Part shown: positions 10,851-22,565 of the stretch, in pieces
Numbering within the stretch: the first letter of the stretch is position 1
How the letters are laid out: the number at the start of each line of letters is the position of its first letter
Source: Microvelia longipes
Lineage: Eukaryota > Arthropoda > Insecta > Hemiptera > Veliidae
Direction of reading: 5' to 3'
DNA: 64,000 nt
NCBI GenBank assembly: GCA_018340805.1
Contig: JACMZG010001913.1
Location: 2,346,082 to 2,410,081 of the forward strand
Program-made: the position numbers and the translations under genes
Notes under the pieces: generated by a model
The model's database searches: none
Told to the model about the DNA's origin: nothing
What the model saw: only the letters and a program-made list of their open reading frames with translations

Positions 10851-12220
10851 AACCTTGTACAACTACTCAGAAGATTTTAAAAACTGATAATTCCTAGATT
10901 GATCTTTTTGTTTCTAACACTAAAATTTCTCTGTTTACCTTCAGTAAAAATTAAAAAACTAAAAAAGTTATGAGTTATAATTATTTTTTTTAAATTTTGC
11001 TTAATAAGTACGTTATTATATAAATACCTCCCTTCTGGATTGTATGACTAGGATATATCTTATAAATCGGTACAAGTTTTAATAATAATTAAGTTGAAGT
11101 CGCAACAAGTATGTACAATTTATAGGTTAAGCTCTAAGACTTCTTTGATAACTTGGCAGGTTGGTTAACCAGCTAATGACTCCTATTCACAAGTCGTCTA
11201 AAACCCACACTGCCTCCTAAATAGACACTGCCTGCTATATCTCTAATATAAACTCTAACTTTAAAAGCTAACATATTGTAAGCTAATACTTCTGTTAAAA
11301 ATCAATAAATAATCTTTTGTTTATTAGTTAATTAAAGCATCGACTTAATTATTGAATAAACTCAAATAATTTGATTAGTACAAACCACCTCTATATTACA
11401 TTAAATGCTTATCATGAACAAAATATGTATGTCCAATAATAAGTAGACTATATTAATAACTGACACACAAAATCCATTACTGCTTGGGTTCTAATTCATA
11501 TTATGTCTCTATTAATTTAGATTTGTTATGTATTTATATGTTTAAACTATGTTATATGAATATTTAAGTACATAAAGGAGAACTACAAATAAATTTAACA
11601 TTTAGTTAGCGATGAAAGGCTTAATAAAATCAAAATATATATGTATATATATATATATATGAATTAATAGACCATATTAATAACTAACATACAAAATCCA
11701 TTACTCTATGGAATTAAAGTCCAATAATCTGTCTATCTATTTAGTTTTGCTTTATTTATATGTTAACACTGTGTTATATAAATATATAAATACGTGTGGG
11801 AGATCAAATAGTGGATGAAATATTTAGTTTATGTTGAAAATAGACCATGAAATCAAATTTGTCTAAGTTAGGGGCTTTGTATCGATCTATCAGCTAACTG
11901 TTGAACCTTCGCATTGCTGTATCGGACACAACTTGACAATTAAAGTCTAATTATGGAAACGGAATTGTCTCTGATTGAAGTGTCTCATCGGATGTTGTCA
12001 ATCTGTTAAGTTGAGAAACGTTTGAATTGTCTTAGTGAAAGTTATATCTGTCTAATATATTCCATCATAAAATTGAATTCTACATTGAACAGTGAGAAAT
12101 TAAATTATATTATCCTGTAATTCAAAGTACATCACTAGGTAGGAAACGTTAGTTTTAATATAACTAGAGGAAAATAACACACAAATTATGGCGCGGAGGT
12201 TCGCGAACCGGGCGCAAATT
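10851..12220. other. AT-rich relics with an old direct duplication
   Basis: No gene recognised. An imperfect direct repeat of about 170 bp occurs at about 11435-11610 and 11665-11835, sharing for example catacaaaatccattact-like and ttatatgtt...gttatat blocks. An (AT)n tract separates the two at 11636-11660. Confidence 0.5.
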
Positions 12221-12269
12221 CTTTGAAATGCGCGCTTTCTTGTTTATCAATCCGATTTTTGCTTAAAAA

Positions 12270-12386
12270 ATCCGTAACCGGGATGAAAACGGAATTATCT
12301 GCTGCAGGTTTTTTAAGGCCTCCTGAGTGGTTTTCTCAAAGTTGTCTGCCTGTATGTGTGTGTGTGTCTACAATAAATATATATAT

Positions 12387-12468
<82 letters not shown>

Positions 12469-12480
12469 GTATGTATATAT
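12270..12480. repeat. F1 terminal fragment followed by (AT)n
   Basis: The block aaaaaatccgtaaccgggat, then ggcctcctgagtggttttct and a GT-rich piece matches one F1 end. From 12376 it runs into a long (AT)n tract. Confidence 0.7.
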
Positions 12481-13345
12481 AATCTTGTTAATGTTTTGAA
12501 CCCAATTATGTTGGGTTCAAATGAAAGTTACAATATGTTTATAAAATTCGTGTGACGTCATTTATTACCAATAATTACCCCCTAAACATTTTTTAAAAAA
12601 ATTGGTTATATGGAGTTGCAACTTTATACGCGTGTACTAATATGGATGTTGAATACAAAATACGAAGTTACATTTTATTATCAGAATTTGCTGTGATTGT
12701 ATTGATTGACATATAGAACATATTGTAAACAAATCACGTCTAATTGACTAATATAAATTTGAAAATTCGCTTATATCGTGGCAGTATGCCACTTATGTAA
12801 CCAGCAATGTGTCAAACTGGAATAAGACAACAACGGAAGTATATATACAATTTCTTTATGTATATTTATACTGATTTATGACTTCGATAAATCAAAGTTT
12901 GATAAATGTCACAGAAGCAATTAGTTAAAAAAACCTATCCTTGTTTATCTACTTGCTTTTTGTAGTATTAATCTCTTTACTTACCTTAAAACTTGCTTCA
13001 GTATTAATGTCTTTACTTATTTCTTACTTTAAAATTTGCTTCAAAGCTTCAAGTATGATATAAAGTGGAAATTTGTAATTTAGGGTCTTTGAAAATGTCT
13101 AAGAATTACAAGATGTAATGGTCAATGACAATAAACTCTCGATTCGTTTTCACAGTGGGAGACAATCACAAGGAAGAAGAAAATTAGAGATTAAAATAAA
13201 ATCAAGAGTAAGAGTTATTCCTACAGTAAGTAATAGGCTAGACTGAAACACCTCCGTCATTAGACGATATTTTCCTTCAAAATTATAACAATTCAAGTGA
13301 ATTACATAGATTAGTTAGACTTATTTCATAGCTAATTTTATTTAC
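12481..13345. other. Unannotated AT-rich stretch
   Basis: No gene, RNA or repeat structure recognised. Confidence 0.5.
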
Positions 13346-13845
13346 AATAAGACGCGGTCGAATATCCACGCCTTCTAGAACATTGGATCACCAACAAACT
13401 TTTTATAACTTTTTTTTTTTCAAAATTTTCAGTAATTAGCCGGATTTGTCATAAATGAAGCCTATTTCCGTAATCTGCACGCTCTTTTGGTTAATCTCAA
13501 AGAGTATTTACATTCACTCAACGATTTATTTTTAATCTAACTTGGTACATACATAACTACTGTTAGACGTCAATGTTAACAAATTTGACGTGTCAAAATA
13601 TAACACAAATCAGGTAGATAACATTGACGTCTAACAGTATTTATGTATGTACCAAGTTAGATTAAAATAAATCGTTGAGTTAATGTAAATACCTCTTTGA
13701 GATTAACCAAAAGAGCGTGCAAATTACGGAAATAGGCTTCATTTATCACAAATCCGGCTAATTACTGAAAATTTAAAAAAAATTATAAAAAAAGTTTGTT
13801 GGTGATCCAATGTTAGAAGGCCGTGGATATCGACGGCGCCTTATA
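13346..13845. mobile_element. Foldback MITE with about 235-bp arms
   Basis: The left arm begins ataagacgcggtcgaatatc and the right arm ends gatatcgacggcgccttat. The arms are near-perfect reverse complements through about 235 bp (for example ggatcaccaacaaacttttt at the left against its complement at about 13789-13808). They are joined by a short non-pairing centre around 13585-13625. There is no coding capacity. It is a non-autonomous foldback element; superfamily and target duplication are not determined. Confidence 0.85.
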
Positions 13846-14230
13846 ACCAACATAGAGATATTATATAGGTTAAATTTTGAAACAACGAAAAAGTAACTTG
13901 TCTCCCTTCGCTTTTAAATCAAATAATCAGTACAAACTTTCAGTAACTTATATAGGAGAGCGTTAAAAATACAAATAATAACACAAACAATGTGTGGTGG
14001 ACGAAAATAATAGATTATTATAACCTTAACTCACTCTTGGAGAAGGTTCCAATAAGGTTACACAGAGCCCCAAAAAGATGTTTCAGGCCACACAATGTAT
14101 TGAGATATGCTATGTCTTCTATAGTATATACCTCTATGATAAACAACGTTTTGAGAGCAGTTACTTCATCCATTATCAGATAGGTGTTTTGTGTGTGTTG
14201 TGTTGTGTCAAGGGTGTTTTTAAATATAAT

Positions 14231-14296
<66 letters not shown>

Positions 14297-14828
14297 AGTT
14301 TATTGTTTCAATTAGGAGGTCTAGAACAATCTATCTCACTTCTGGTATCAAAGTAATTTTATAATCGTAATCATTTTATGAATATTCCCTATTATCGATC
14401 AAAAAAACTGTATCCAAATAAAGATCTGAGAGAAAAATGTCTGTAAGCATTATTTCTACATTACCGGTAATATTTTTTCATCATATTCATTTTCCGTCCT
14501 AATCAAGTAAGAGATACACATCATTATTCTCTGTCATAGTTTTGCCCCCTCGCCTACGGGAGTGGCAACCAATGCTTTTTGTTTTTTATTACTTTCCCTT
14601 TGTCATTTATTTCTAAGATGAAGGGCGGAGACTAAAAAATAGAGTTATTTGTATTACATGACAAACTGCTTTATTTTATTCTGTGTTTCGTTTTTTTCCT
14701 TTCTCATTTTTTTCGTCCTTATATTTTGTTCTTTTTTTCTTATTCAACGAAGAGTTATTTCTAATATATGTCAAACCAAATTTTTCTTTCACTTTCATCT
14801 TTATTATATATAATAATATATATAAATA

Positions 14829-14874
<46 letters not shown>

Positions 14875-16304
14875 CTATTACGTGGTTTAAATTAAAACCA
14901 CAGACTACTTAAAAACCATAGACTATTTATTCATTTTAAATACATTTAGTAATAAAGAAAATATATATATAAATGAACTTTATATAAACAAAACTATAAA
15001 GATGGTTTTTCTTGTTTCTAACGTAGTGTAAAAATATACAATCTTTATCATATTTTACGACTCTTTTTTGTGCTATGTTTCATCGCAAGGTAAGAAAATA
15101 TGAAATGTAGAAATCCTTTTAGAAATCTAGTTTCTTATCTGTTTTATTCACATTTTTTTTCTTATTTATATTCCTTGCTTTTGTTTTATATTTTTTTTCT
15201 TATTCTTTACTTAGTTTGTTTTTTTTATTTTATACTTCATGACTTTTTAACACTATTTTATTAAGATATTTTTTTTCATAAAGTTGTAAAATATAATGAA
15301 ATAATAAGAAAGTAATAAAAAATGGGTCATAAAATGATGCGAAATGTTAAATGTAAAGATATAAACTGTGAAAAAGAACAAAAAGAAAAATAAATTAATA
15401 ATGTAAATACAATAATGTTTCTTGATGTAACTGTTTAATAATGCGCTAGACGTATAATAATAATAATAATAATAATAATTTTATTTACAAAATAATTTAC
15501 AGAGTAAAACATAATATGTTTAATATTATAAAATGGTCAAGTGGAGCACATCGGTTCGGTTTATTGAGCGAAGATTCAATTACTATTGATCTTTCAATAG
15601 TAATTGATATTTCCTTTTGGTTATCAGCACTCTTTGATGCGGGTTTGGTATGTGATTGATATGTGATTCTTCGTCAGTCGTTAGCAGTGTTTTATCGCCT
15701 TTAATTTTTATTATCTACTCAAGGCAGCAAAATTAGCCATTACTGGACTGTTTTTAAGCTGCAAAATGTCATTTTACCTACACTGTCAAACAATACGGGA
15801 AATATTTTAAAACAGTACGCAAAATGTTTCAAAACAGTACGCAAAATGTTTTGGTAATGACAAAAGTACTAGGAAGTTATGGCTCATTTAAATAACATGG
15901 GAAACAAGTCAAAACTCCCTAGGCGGGAAAATGAATGAGCGGAGGTTATTATTTCACAAATTATTGCGTGAATTTCGGTATTGTTTTATTTTGTAAACTA
16001 TGATTTATTCTAGCTTGTTTCTAGTATGTAACTTTCTTTATTGTTACTTAAAATTACGATATTATTATTAAATGTTTAACATTTAACATTTGTTTATCTA
16101 ATAATATATAATGTTTTGGAAAAAATTGGCAACACTGATAATTTTGGCATTAAATTAAATTATTTGCCAGCTGTTTATGAATCGACAGATTTTTAATGTT
16201 TAAGTCGTTAGATTTTGAATTTCATGTTGTTATATTTAGTTTAAGTATATAAAGTTTCAAAAATAGAACGTTATCAAAAACTAAAGTTAAGTTACTAAAA
16301 CATA
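13846..16304. other. AT-rich stretch with microsatellites
   Basis: (AT)n tracts lie at about 14226-14298 and 14815-14872, and an (AAT)n run at 15455-15480 is followed by tttatttacaaaataattta, which resembles the 3' tail of some non-LTR elements. A 63-codon frame at 13992-14183 is open but unrecognised. No gene is supported. Confidence 0.5.
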
Positions 16305-16457
16305 ATGAGTGAGAACAACAGTGAAGTGAATAAAGATACAAACATTGTTGACATTGACGAGTTATTGGACCACACTCCACCTGATATTGTCAGCGTTGCA
16401 TCTACTTCAAAGCAGTCTTTACTGCCTGTAAAATCTCGCAGCAAGTATTTAAAATAA
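16305..16457 (+). pseudogene. Short ORF resembling N-terminus of a Crypton-like/ZMYM-related protein
   Basis: Fifty codons start at ATG 16305. The translation is normal in composition: acidic and polar, with VDIDELLDHTPPDI and LLPVKSRSKYLK. The latter resembles the K-S-(R/K)-x-x-Y stretch that opens the core-binding region of Crypton-type tyrosine recombinase relatives and ZMYM/QRICH1-like proteins; that link is from memory of the family and is weak. The frame stops at TAA 16455-16457. A potential splice donor (aagtattt) overlaps the last codons, so this may be a first exon, or a 5' remnant whose continuation was displaced by the MITE at 16490. No catalytic region is present. Confidence 0.35.
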
Positions 16458-16489
16458 TCTCTTGTGTATTTTTTCTGCCGTTAGTAGAT

Positions 16490-16673
16490 AAAATAGTATA
16501 TGCTACTATGCAGCAAAGGAAACATTGCAGACTCGTGCAATTAATTACCTGCCTCGGCTTACGCCTCTGCAGGTAATTTCCATAGCCCGCCCTCGCCTTC
16601 GGCTCGGGGGCAAATTTATAAAACTCGTCTGCAAAATTCCATTTTGCTGCCTAGTAGCATAATATACTATTTT
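16490..16673. mobile_element. Small MITE, 184 bp
   Basis: The terminal inverted repeats AAAATAGTATATGCTACTAT (start) and its near complement ending aatatactatttt (16673) flank a GC-richer middle (tgcctcggcttacgcctctg). Its length and architecture resemble the 185-bp element at 21431. Confidence 0.7.
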
Positions 16674-16884
16674 CTTCTTATGTGTGTTTTTAACTTTTAA
16701 ACCTGTAGGGTCATATTAGTCTTTTCCCCTCGCTCAAATCTCACTCAACTAATTAACCCCAGAGTTTGTACACACTAGATCAACTAGGATGCACAACCTC
16801 CGTACATGGCTGCACATGGTTGACATTTTTTGGGTTCTTTTAATTTGAGATAAGTTTAATCATTAGTTTAAACATAAAACATTG

Positions 16885-17015
16885 TGTCAGGTGTGGGGTT
16901 CGAACCCACGCTACCTAGCGGGAATCAGAGCTAAATATCATAGAGGCCCCGACTAGGATCGAACCCGAACTGTCTGGGTGGCAAGCACACGTGCTAACCA
17001 TATGACCACCTTCAC
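16885..17015 (-). mobile_element. tRNA-derived SINE head or tandem tRNA-like fragment
   Basis: On the minus strand, ggtggtcatatggttagcac (A box) is followed by a gcttgccaccc loop resembling a tRNA-Gly(GCC) anticodon arm and by the B box GGTTCGATCC at 16958-16967. A second B-box-like GGGTTCGAACCCC lies about 60 nt further, at 16895-16907. Acceptor ends do not pair well, so a functional tRNA is unlikely. Confidence 0.5.
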
Positions 17016-18351
17016 CCTCTTGTGTAACGTTATAATAGTTGATATAAAGACATCGATGTCCTCGAAATTAAAAGGCAATAATAGTGAGAGCGCAGATCTT
17101 AGTTCGCAATTGGTAACTTGACGTATTAATTATTACTCAGTTGTTTCCGGGAGCTCGTTGCGTACCGTCGCCAGCCTAAATCGTTTATTAAATACTATCG
17201 ACAGTTAATAATTAACTACGAGAAAACACTGAATGATCTTAAAAATCCCCACGTACTGTTTCCGGATGGGAATCGGAAATGCGGACTCCGAGTGTGATTT
17301 TGATACCATATGAATAGCTGAATCTCATTCTTATTTTAACATCCCCTCCCCATGCGTGGTTGCAATCGCACCCCTTCAAAAAACAGAGGAAAGGAAACAC
17401 AAGCAATTGTGCATGCGTTTTTACTGCAATCAGTTGATACAATTCCAGTGAAAAAATGAAAACTAAAGCTAACGCGGAAAATTGATATTTGCATTAGTCG
17501 GTAGAGTTTGTCCTTAACTCGATATTAGGAGACTAAAAAACCAATTCCGTTGAATAGAAATCGAAATCGATACTTCTTTTCGTTATATTGATGTAAAGAA
17601 AATTACCTTGCTTTTCTCAAACTGTTTTTTCCGAGTTCTTTGCTTTCTATGGAACCCATTTTAATTCGAATCCCCTACAGTGTCTGCACGTCTCAAGAAT
17701 TCTATTTGCCAAAACGTAAATGAAATATACGTTTGTCGACTTTTTCATGACTGTTCACTTTTCTATTCGAGACGGAATCAGGACGAGAGCATGATTTTTG
17801 ACCATTTATTTTTACTTTTCATCATTTTTAACGTAAATATTAGAAAAGTTTTCTGTTCGCCAAAAAATCTGAAACCGTGATTTTACTATACGTTTTTAAG
17901 AACTCCGAAGTGGTTTTTACCCAGTGGTCTGAGTATGTGTAGGTAACACGTGTTAAGTATGGTATCGATTTCCGAAGTTGACAATTATTCACCAGATTGT
18001 ATATGTATACCGTTGGCACCATATAGGATAGTCCAATTGAGATAAAACCGATCATAATCGTTTTAGAGATGATCGTAGGGATCGTAGAATCCCTACGATC
18101 ATATGAAGACTACTTTGAGGTTCTTCCGCTTTGATGTCCTACTTAGCTCACCGTTGTTCCGAGGGAACCATTTTGTTCTATCTGTCTGGGACAGTAGACA
18201 AACGAGGGCGTGAGGTAGAGGAATTTCTTCCATACAACCTTCCCACCATCTAGCTCTACTGAACTTAACAGATATCGCTGATGTCATTGACTAAGACGTA
18301 TACATATAAACAACATGTTGGCAAAACAGATGGTGTCACTACACACACAAC

Positions 18352-18414
<63 letters not shown>

Positions 18415-19050
18415 TATATATATATTATATATATATATACTTTTTTCGGACTTATATTTTTGCCCTTAGGAAGCCAATCAGAATTGATCCCACGCTCCTT
18501 TTCAACTTCCGTTATCCGAACAATCTCATAAGCTTAATTTGTAGTATGAAAATTAACAAAAAGAAAATATATATGTCATGCATAAAATTATTAAAATAAA
18601 TAAAAAACTGATAATTTCAAATGACAGCCAATATGGCCAATAGTTCCTGATTCAACGCATCACTAGTATACGATATAACATACCGAGTGGATGTATAATA
18701 ATTCTTAAGAAAGGTTTTTTGGTTCGTAATGAAATATCGTATTAAGGGCAAGGAAACATTTTCTTGACTTTGTCTGGGAAATAATGTTATTATTTTCTCG
18801 GACGAGGTTTCATAGAATATAGGGCCTGATTCCTGGGGATTTTGAACCAACCTTGCTCTATGAAAAATAGCTCATTTCTATTCCTGAATACATAAGATAC
18901 CTTTTTTTAAATTATCTTATTAAAAATTCTACTGCCGAGACTTGCAGTCAGGCGAATTGTCTTTGCAGTAATTGTTCCCTTGCCCAACTATCCATTCCTT
19001 AAATTTGCTTTCTGTTCATTATTACCAGAGCAGTAGGTATATATGATAAG
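17016..19050. other. Unannotated stretch with one strong hairpin and (AT)n
   Basis: No gene recognised. A perfect 14-bp stem, ATGATCGTAGGGAT at 18069-18082, pairs with 18089-18102 across a 6-nt loop. An (AT)n tract runs at 18357-18440. Open frames of 60-77 codons have no recognisable similarity. Confidence 0.5.
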
Positions 19051-19064
19051 TATTGTGTACGGAT

Positions 19065-19301
19065 GTCTGCCTCCGTGGCCGTGATCGTATAGGCGTTCGA
19101 TTTCGGCACCGGAGGTCCGGGGTTCGCAGCCCGGGTTATACTCTAAGATTTTATGAATAGTATTTGTATTAAAAAGATTTCGCCAACTTTAATTAATTCT
19201 TAGAGTGTAGTAGATGCAACCCACCCGAGGTGGTTCCCACAGGGTGAATACCCTGATAGGCCGAAAGGCCCTAAAACGGGCATTTCAATTTATTTTTATT
19301 T
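19065..19301 (+). mobile_element. tRNA-derived SINE, 237 bp, with perfect 14-bp target duplication
   Basis: Target duplication tattgtgtacggat occurs at 19051-19064 and 19302-19315. The head (gtctgcctccgtggccgtga...) has an A-box-like region and a B-box-like ggggttcgcagccc at about 19117-19130. The body includes caacccacccgaggtggttc and gccgaaaggccctaaaacgg, and the tail is T/A-rich (tttatttttatttta). It would have been transcribed by RNA polymerase III and mobilised by a partner LINE. The intact duplication implies a fairly young insertion. It landed in an F1 copy. Confidence 0.9.
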
Positions 19302-19315
19302 TATTGTGTACGGAT

Positions 19316-19690
19316 AGGTATACTAAACCGGAATGTCACCGGAATTATTTGTTGTAGTAGTTTTTAAAGCCTCCTGAGTGGTTTTCACAACATTGCCTGT
19401 ATGTATGTGTGTCTGTAGACAGTAGTATGTGTGTATGTATGTTCAAGGCTAGAGAGTTGAAACTTTGTAAAAAAAATCAGTCTACCGATGTAGTTGTGCT
19501 ACTCGGAAATTTTTTTATACTCCCGAAAATTTCTTTATTATAATTTCGAAAAATCATAAAATGTGGAAGAATGATTGAGTTTTAGCACTCCTGTAGCCTT
19601 ATATAAGACTAACATGTGTGACTAACATAAAGTTTTATCTCATTTAAAATTTATATTAATTTAGTATTATTAACTTAATCGATTAGTTAG
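19316..19690 (-). repeat. F1 dispersed repeat, partial copy
   Basis: Contains aaaccggaatgtcaccggaa, then aagcctcctgagtggttttc, then the gagagttgaaactttgta block and the aagactaacatgtgtg block, all seen in other F1 copies. The other half is missing. Confidence 0.75.
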
Positions 19691-19754
19691 CTGCCGCATC
19701 GAGTTCCACATTAACTCCTGCAAATTATAGTATTCGTGATTAGAGACATCCTTA

Positions 19755-20289
19755 GAATAATACTATATATAGAAGGAGCACTACTGATAACACGAAAGGC
19801 GGTTCACTAGTGCACTTAAGTTATGCTGCCACCCTAACAATATACAATTTTCTTATAAAAAAGTTGGCAATACTTCTGATTGCTGAATTATTATGTTCTA
19901 TTATAAATTAATGGTTGATGATTCATAAAACACTAATATAAATATCGGTGCATTAAAATATTTAAATCATTTTAAGTTGTAGTTTAACGTATTTATTAAA
20001 ATTATATATAAAAAGTAGTCCTCGTCAACTAAATGTAGATTCTTGTATTCCGCCATCCTTTTGCCATCTTAGACCGGTTTTATTAAATACTCAGCAGATG
20101 TATTAAGTTATAATATTTGTTCTTTACAATCTTTCTTCATTAATAGATATTTATGACAGATATTTAAAATAATGTTTTGTTGTCAGGTTGGCAGCATTAC
20201 TGAAGTGCACCAGTCAACCGGCTTTCGTGTTATCAGTGGAATTACATTGTGTTTACGGTCCTGTGCTCCTTCTATATATAGTATTATTC
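19755..20289 (+). mobile_element. TA-target MITE, complete, 535 bp
   Basis: The element is bounded by TA at 19753-19754 and 20290-20291. Its ends, gaataatactatatatagaa and ctatatatagtattattc, are complementary, and the inverted match runs for about 100 bp with a small extra block (aattacattgtgtttacggt) in the right arm. Related copies are at 40466 and 63160 and at the window start. The TA target fits Tc1/mariner-like mobilisation; that is inference. No ORF. Confidence 0.88.
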
Positions 20290-20722
20290 TAAGGAGACAT
20301 CTGACACGTATATATCACAAACTCCTAAGCCTAACTCTCGACATGCCACTTCTGCAGTGAATTTTCCTCCAAGATAATTCGCTAGATAGAGTCTGAATGG
20401 TAATCTGCATGTAACATAAAACTGGATTAAAATTCAAAATACCTCTAAAGAAGGTAATGGCCACATAAAAACGTAATAAGGTTGAGATTAGACGATAACT
20501 GAATATAATCAAGCACAATAGGGTAAATTAAGCCCGGACTTGCAGAGAATCAAGTACTTACTTCATTCTGTTGTTTTGTACCAATTAGGAGCTCTACCTT
20601 CTAGTGCTATTTTTTTAAATATTTAAATATTTTTCTAAGCTTTTGTTTTAAGCTCTCTGGTATATATTTAGCTAGTAAAGGGTTTATAAAAGAAGACAGC
20701 AGTCCAAAAATAGTTGAAAAAC

Positions 20723-20763
20723 AACTACCGAGCTTTAACCAGAGATCCTGGTTATCATCAGGG
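20723..20763 (-). other. Hammerhead-ribozyme-like motif, degenerate
   Basis: On the minus strand, the core CTGATGA is followed by a perfect stem TAACCAG-GATCT-CTGGTTA and then AAGCTCGGTAG. In functional hammerheads the stem II is followed by GAAAC; here the G is absent or taken into the stem. Penelope-like and some other retroelements carry such motifs in their terminal repeats, so this is probably a relic of one. No RT was recognised nearby. Confidence 0.4.
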
Positions 20764-21430
20764 TAAATAGATTTATTAAAACATAAACAACAAGACTATA
20801 AACATTAAACTAAATAAACCAACAAATATACAATATCAAATAACGTAAGAGAAAACAACAAAAGATAAGAGTTATCAAAAATGAAGGTAGCATAAGATTA
20901 GAGAAATACAGAGTAACTACAAGTTGTAACCGCTACACGTTGAAATTACAACAAAAATGGAGAATAAAATGTAAAAATTGTAAAAAGAATTTACAGTCCA
21001 TGAATACCTCTTTTTGTTTGATATATATTTTATCTACTCCTTGTATTGTAAGTTCTACGTACAGTCTTGTTATCTCACACTGTAAATGTACTTTTACTCC
21101 CTAGGGAGGAAAAGTGTTGCCAACTTGACAAAATTTTTTAGTAAAATTTTTAGGAATTTTAGGAAATTTTTAAGATTTTTTTCGGTGTTATGTTGGTACT
21201 ACAGGTAGAATATAAAATATACACACGCTAATGTTTAAATCACAAATATAGTATTACACATTATTCTATTGACAGCTTACAATAAAATAATGTGAAGATG
21301 GCTTTATTCTCTCTTCATCAGAGTAATTGACATGGTAAGAATAATCTAAACTAACACAATAACAATTAAGGAGCTGAAGAATATATTAATACTTGTTAGT
21401 ATTAGTTCTCTAGTCGTAGATAAAATTTAA

Positions 21431-21615
21431 TATGCAACAAGGGATGAAAGTTTTCAGCTCTCGTATTATCTCCCTCGGCAAGCCTCGGGAGCTAACTATT
21501 TTATCTCCCTCGGCCTACCGGCCTCGTGAGCTAATGAAGTTTCCCTCCTTTGGCGCTGCCTTAGGACAAAACTTTAATTTGAGCTGTAAAACTTACTTTC
21601 ATCCCTTGTAGCATA
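21431..21615. mobile_element. Small MITE, 185 bp
   Basis: TIRs TATGCAACAAGGGATGAAAG at 21431-21450 and its complement with one mismatch at 21596-21615 enclose a middle with repeated tccctcggc blocks. No ORF. Confidence 0.8.
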
Positions 21616-22565
21616 AATAACTATAGATGTACAAATACATGTATTCTAATGTATCTATCTGACTCGCAATATAAAAGATTAGAATAAATTATGATAACAA
21701 TTACATTGGTTGGACACCTATTTTAGTACTGACCAAACCCAGTACAGCTTAAATTTTGTGATCTAACTGCAACGAATCTACCTTAACTGCCATGTGGTAA
21801 GGTATCTTATTACTCGTAAAATAACAGTTAAGGGATATGATAAATAGAAAATATCGTTCACACAAGACTTCTTTAGTCGATGGACTTATTTTACAGTTGA
21901 GCGACGAGAAATTGACTCTGAGCACATTTTTTTTAAAAAAAAGCAACAGACTACGGGACGTAAAAATTGGAAAAAAGTCGGTACCAGAGGAAAAGGAGAT
22001 GAGAAGGAAGGGAGGAATAAAGCTGTTGGTCTGGAAAGAGAGATAGCGAGTAAACTATGGCGTATGGGTCCAATATACGAAGATGTAGCACACTGCTGTG
22101 CTGAGCATTGTAGCACAGTAGAGCAGCAGAGTGTGTTTTTTAAATGGAGTACATACCACTAGAAAAACTGATATGTATATCTAACATTTGCTTAAACTCT
22201 ATGCGCCAAAGTAAGAAATAGAATACTTAAATCGTTGAATTTTAAGTAACAAACTTCATGCGTGACTCAATAATACTTTAAAAACCTTCCAGTGTTAAAG
22301 CTATCTACAGACATATCTAGGTGTCAACGCTTTTTCGTAATAAATGCTCTGTAATTTACAGTTCTTTTCACCTAACCTCTGACTCCGTCACATTGTAAGG
22401 ATTTATTGAACACCTTGGACTTTATTTAAAAAAAGTTAAAGTCAAGTATTCTCGCTTTGATTTATTTATTTAATACATAAATTTATTCGCTTATACGTTT
22501 GAAAGCGAATTTTCATCATAATGTTTTTACCCACTCAGTACCACAGCTAACCACAGGTATAAATA

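Larger units (their letters stand above)
20292..22560. other. Relics including a hammerhead-like motif and a small MITE
   Basis: No gene recognised. A minus-strand CCTGATGA motif with a 7-bp stem is described separately (20723-20763), as is the MITE at 21431-21615. The remaining open frames of 60-76 codons are unrecognised. Confidence 0.5.

Noticed and set aside
16885..17015. Functional tRNA gene
   Set aside because: A and B boxes are present, but acceptor and anticodon stems do not pair properly and a second B box follows, so a SINE head is more likely.
22083..22135. Possible microRNA-like hairpin (repeated tgctgtgctgagca / gtagcacagtagagcagcag)
   Set aside because: Pairing is short and interrupted; it looks like a local low-complexity repeat.
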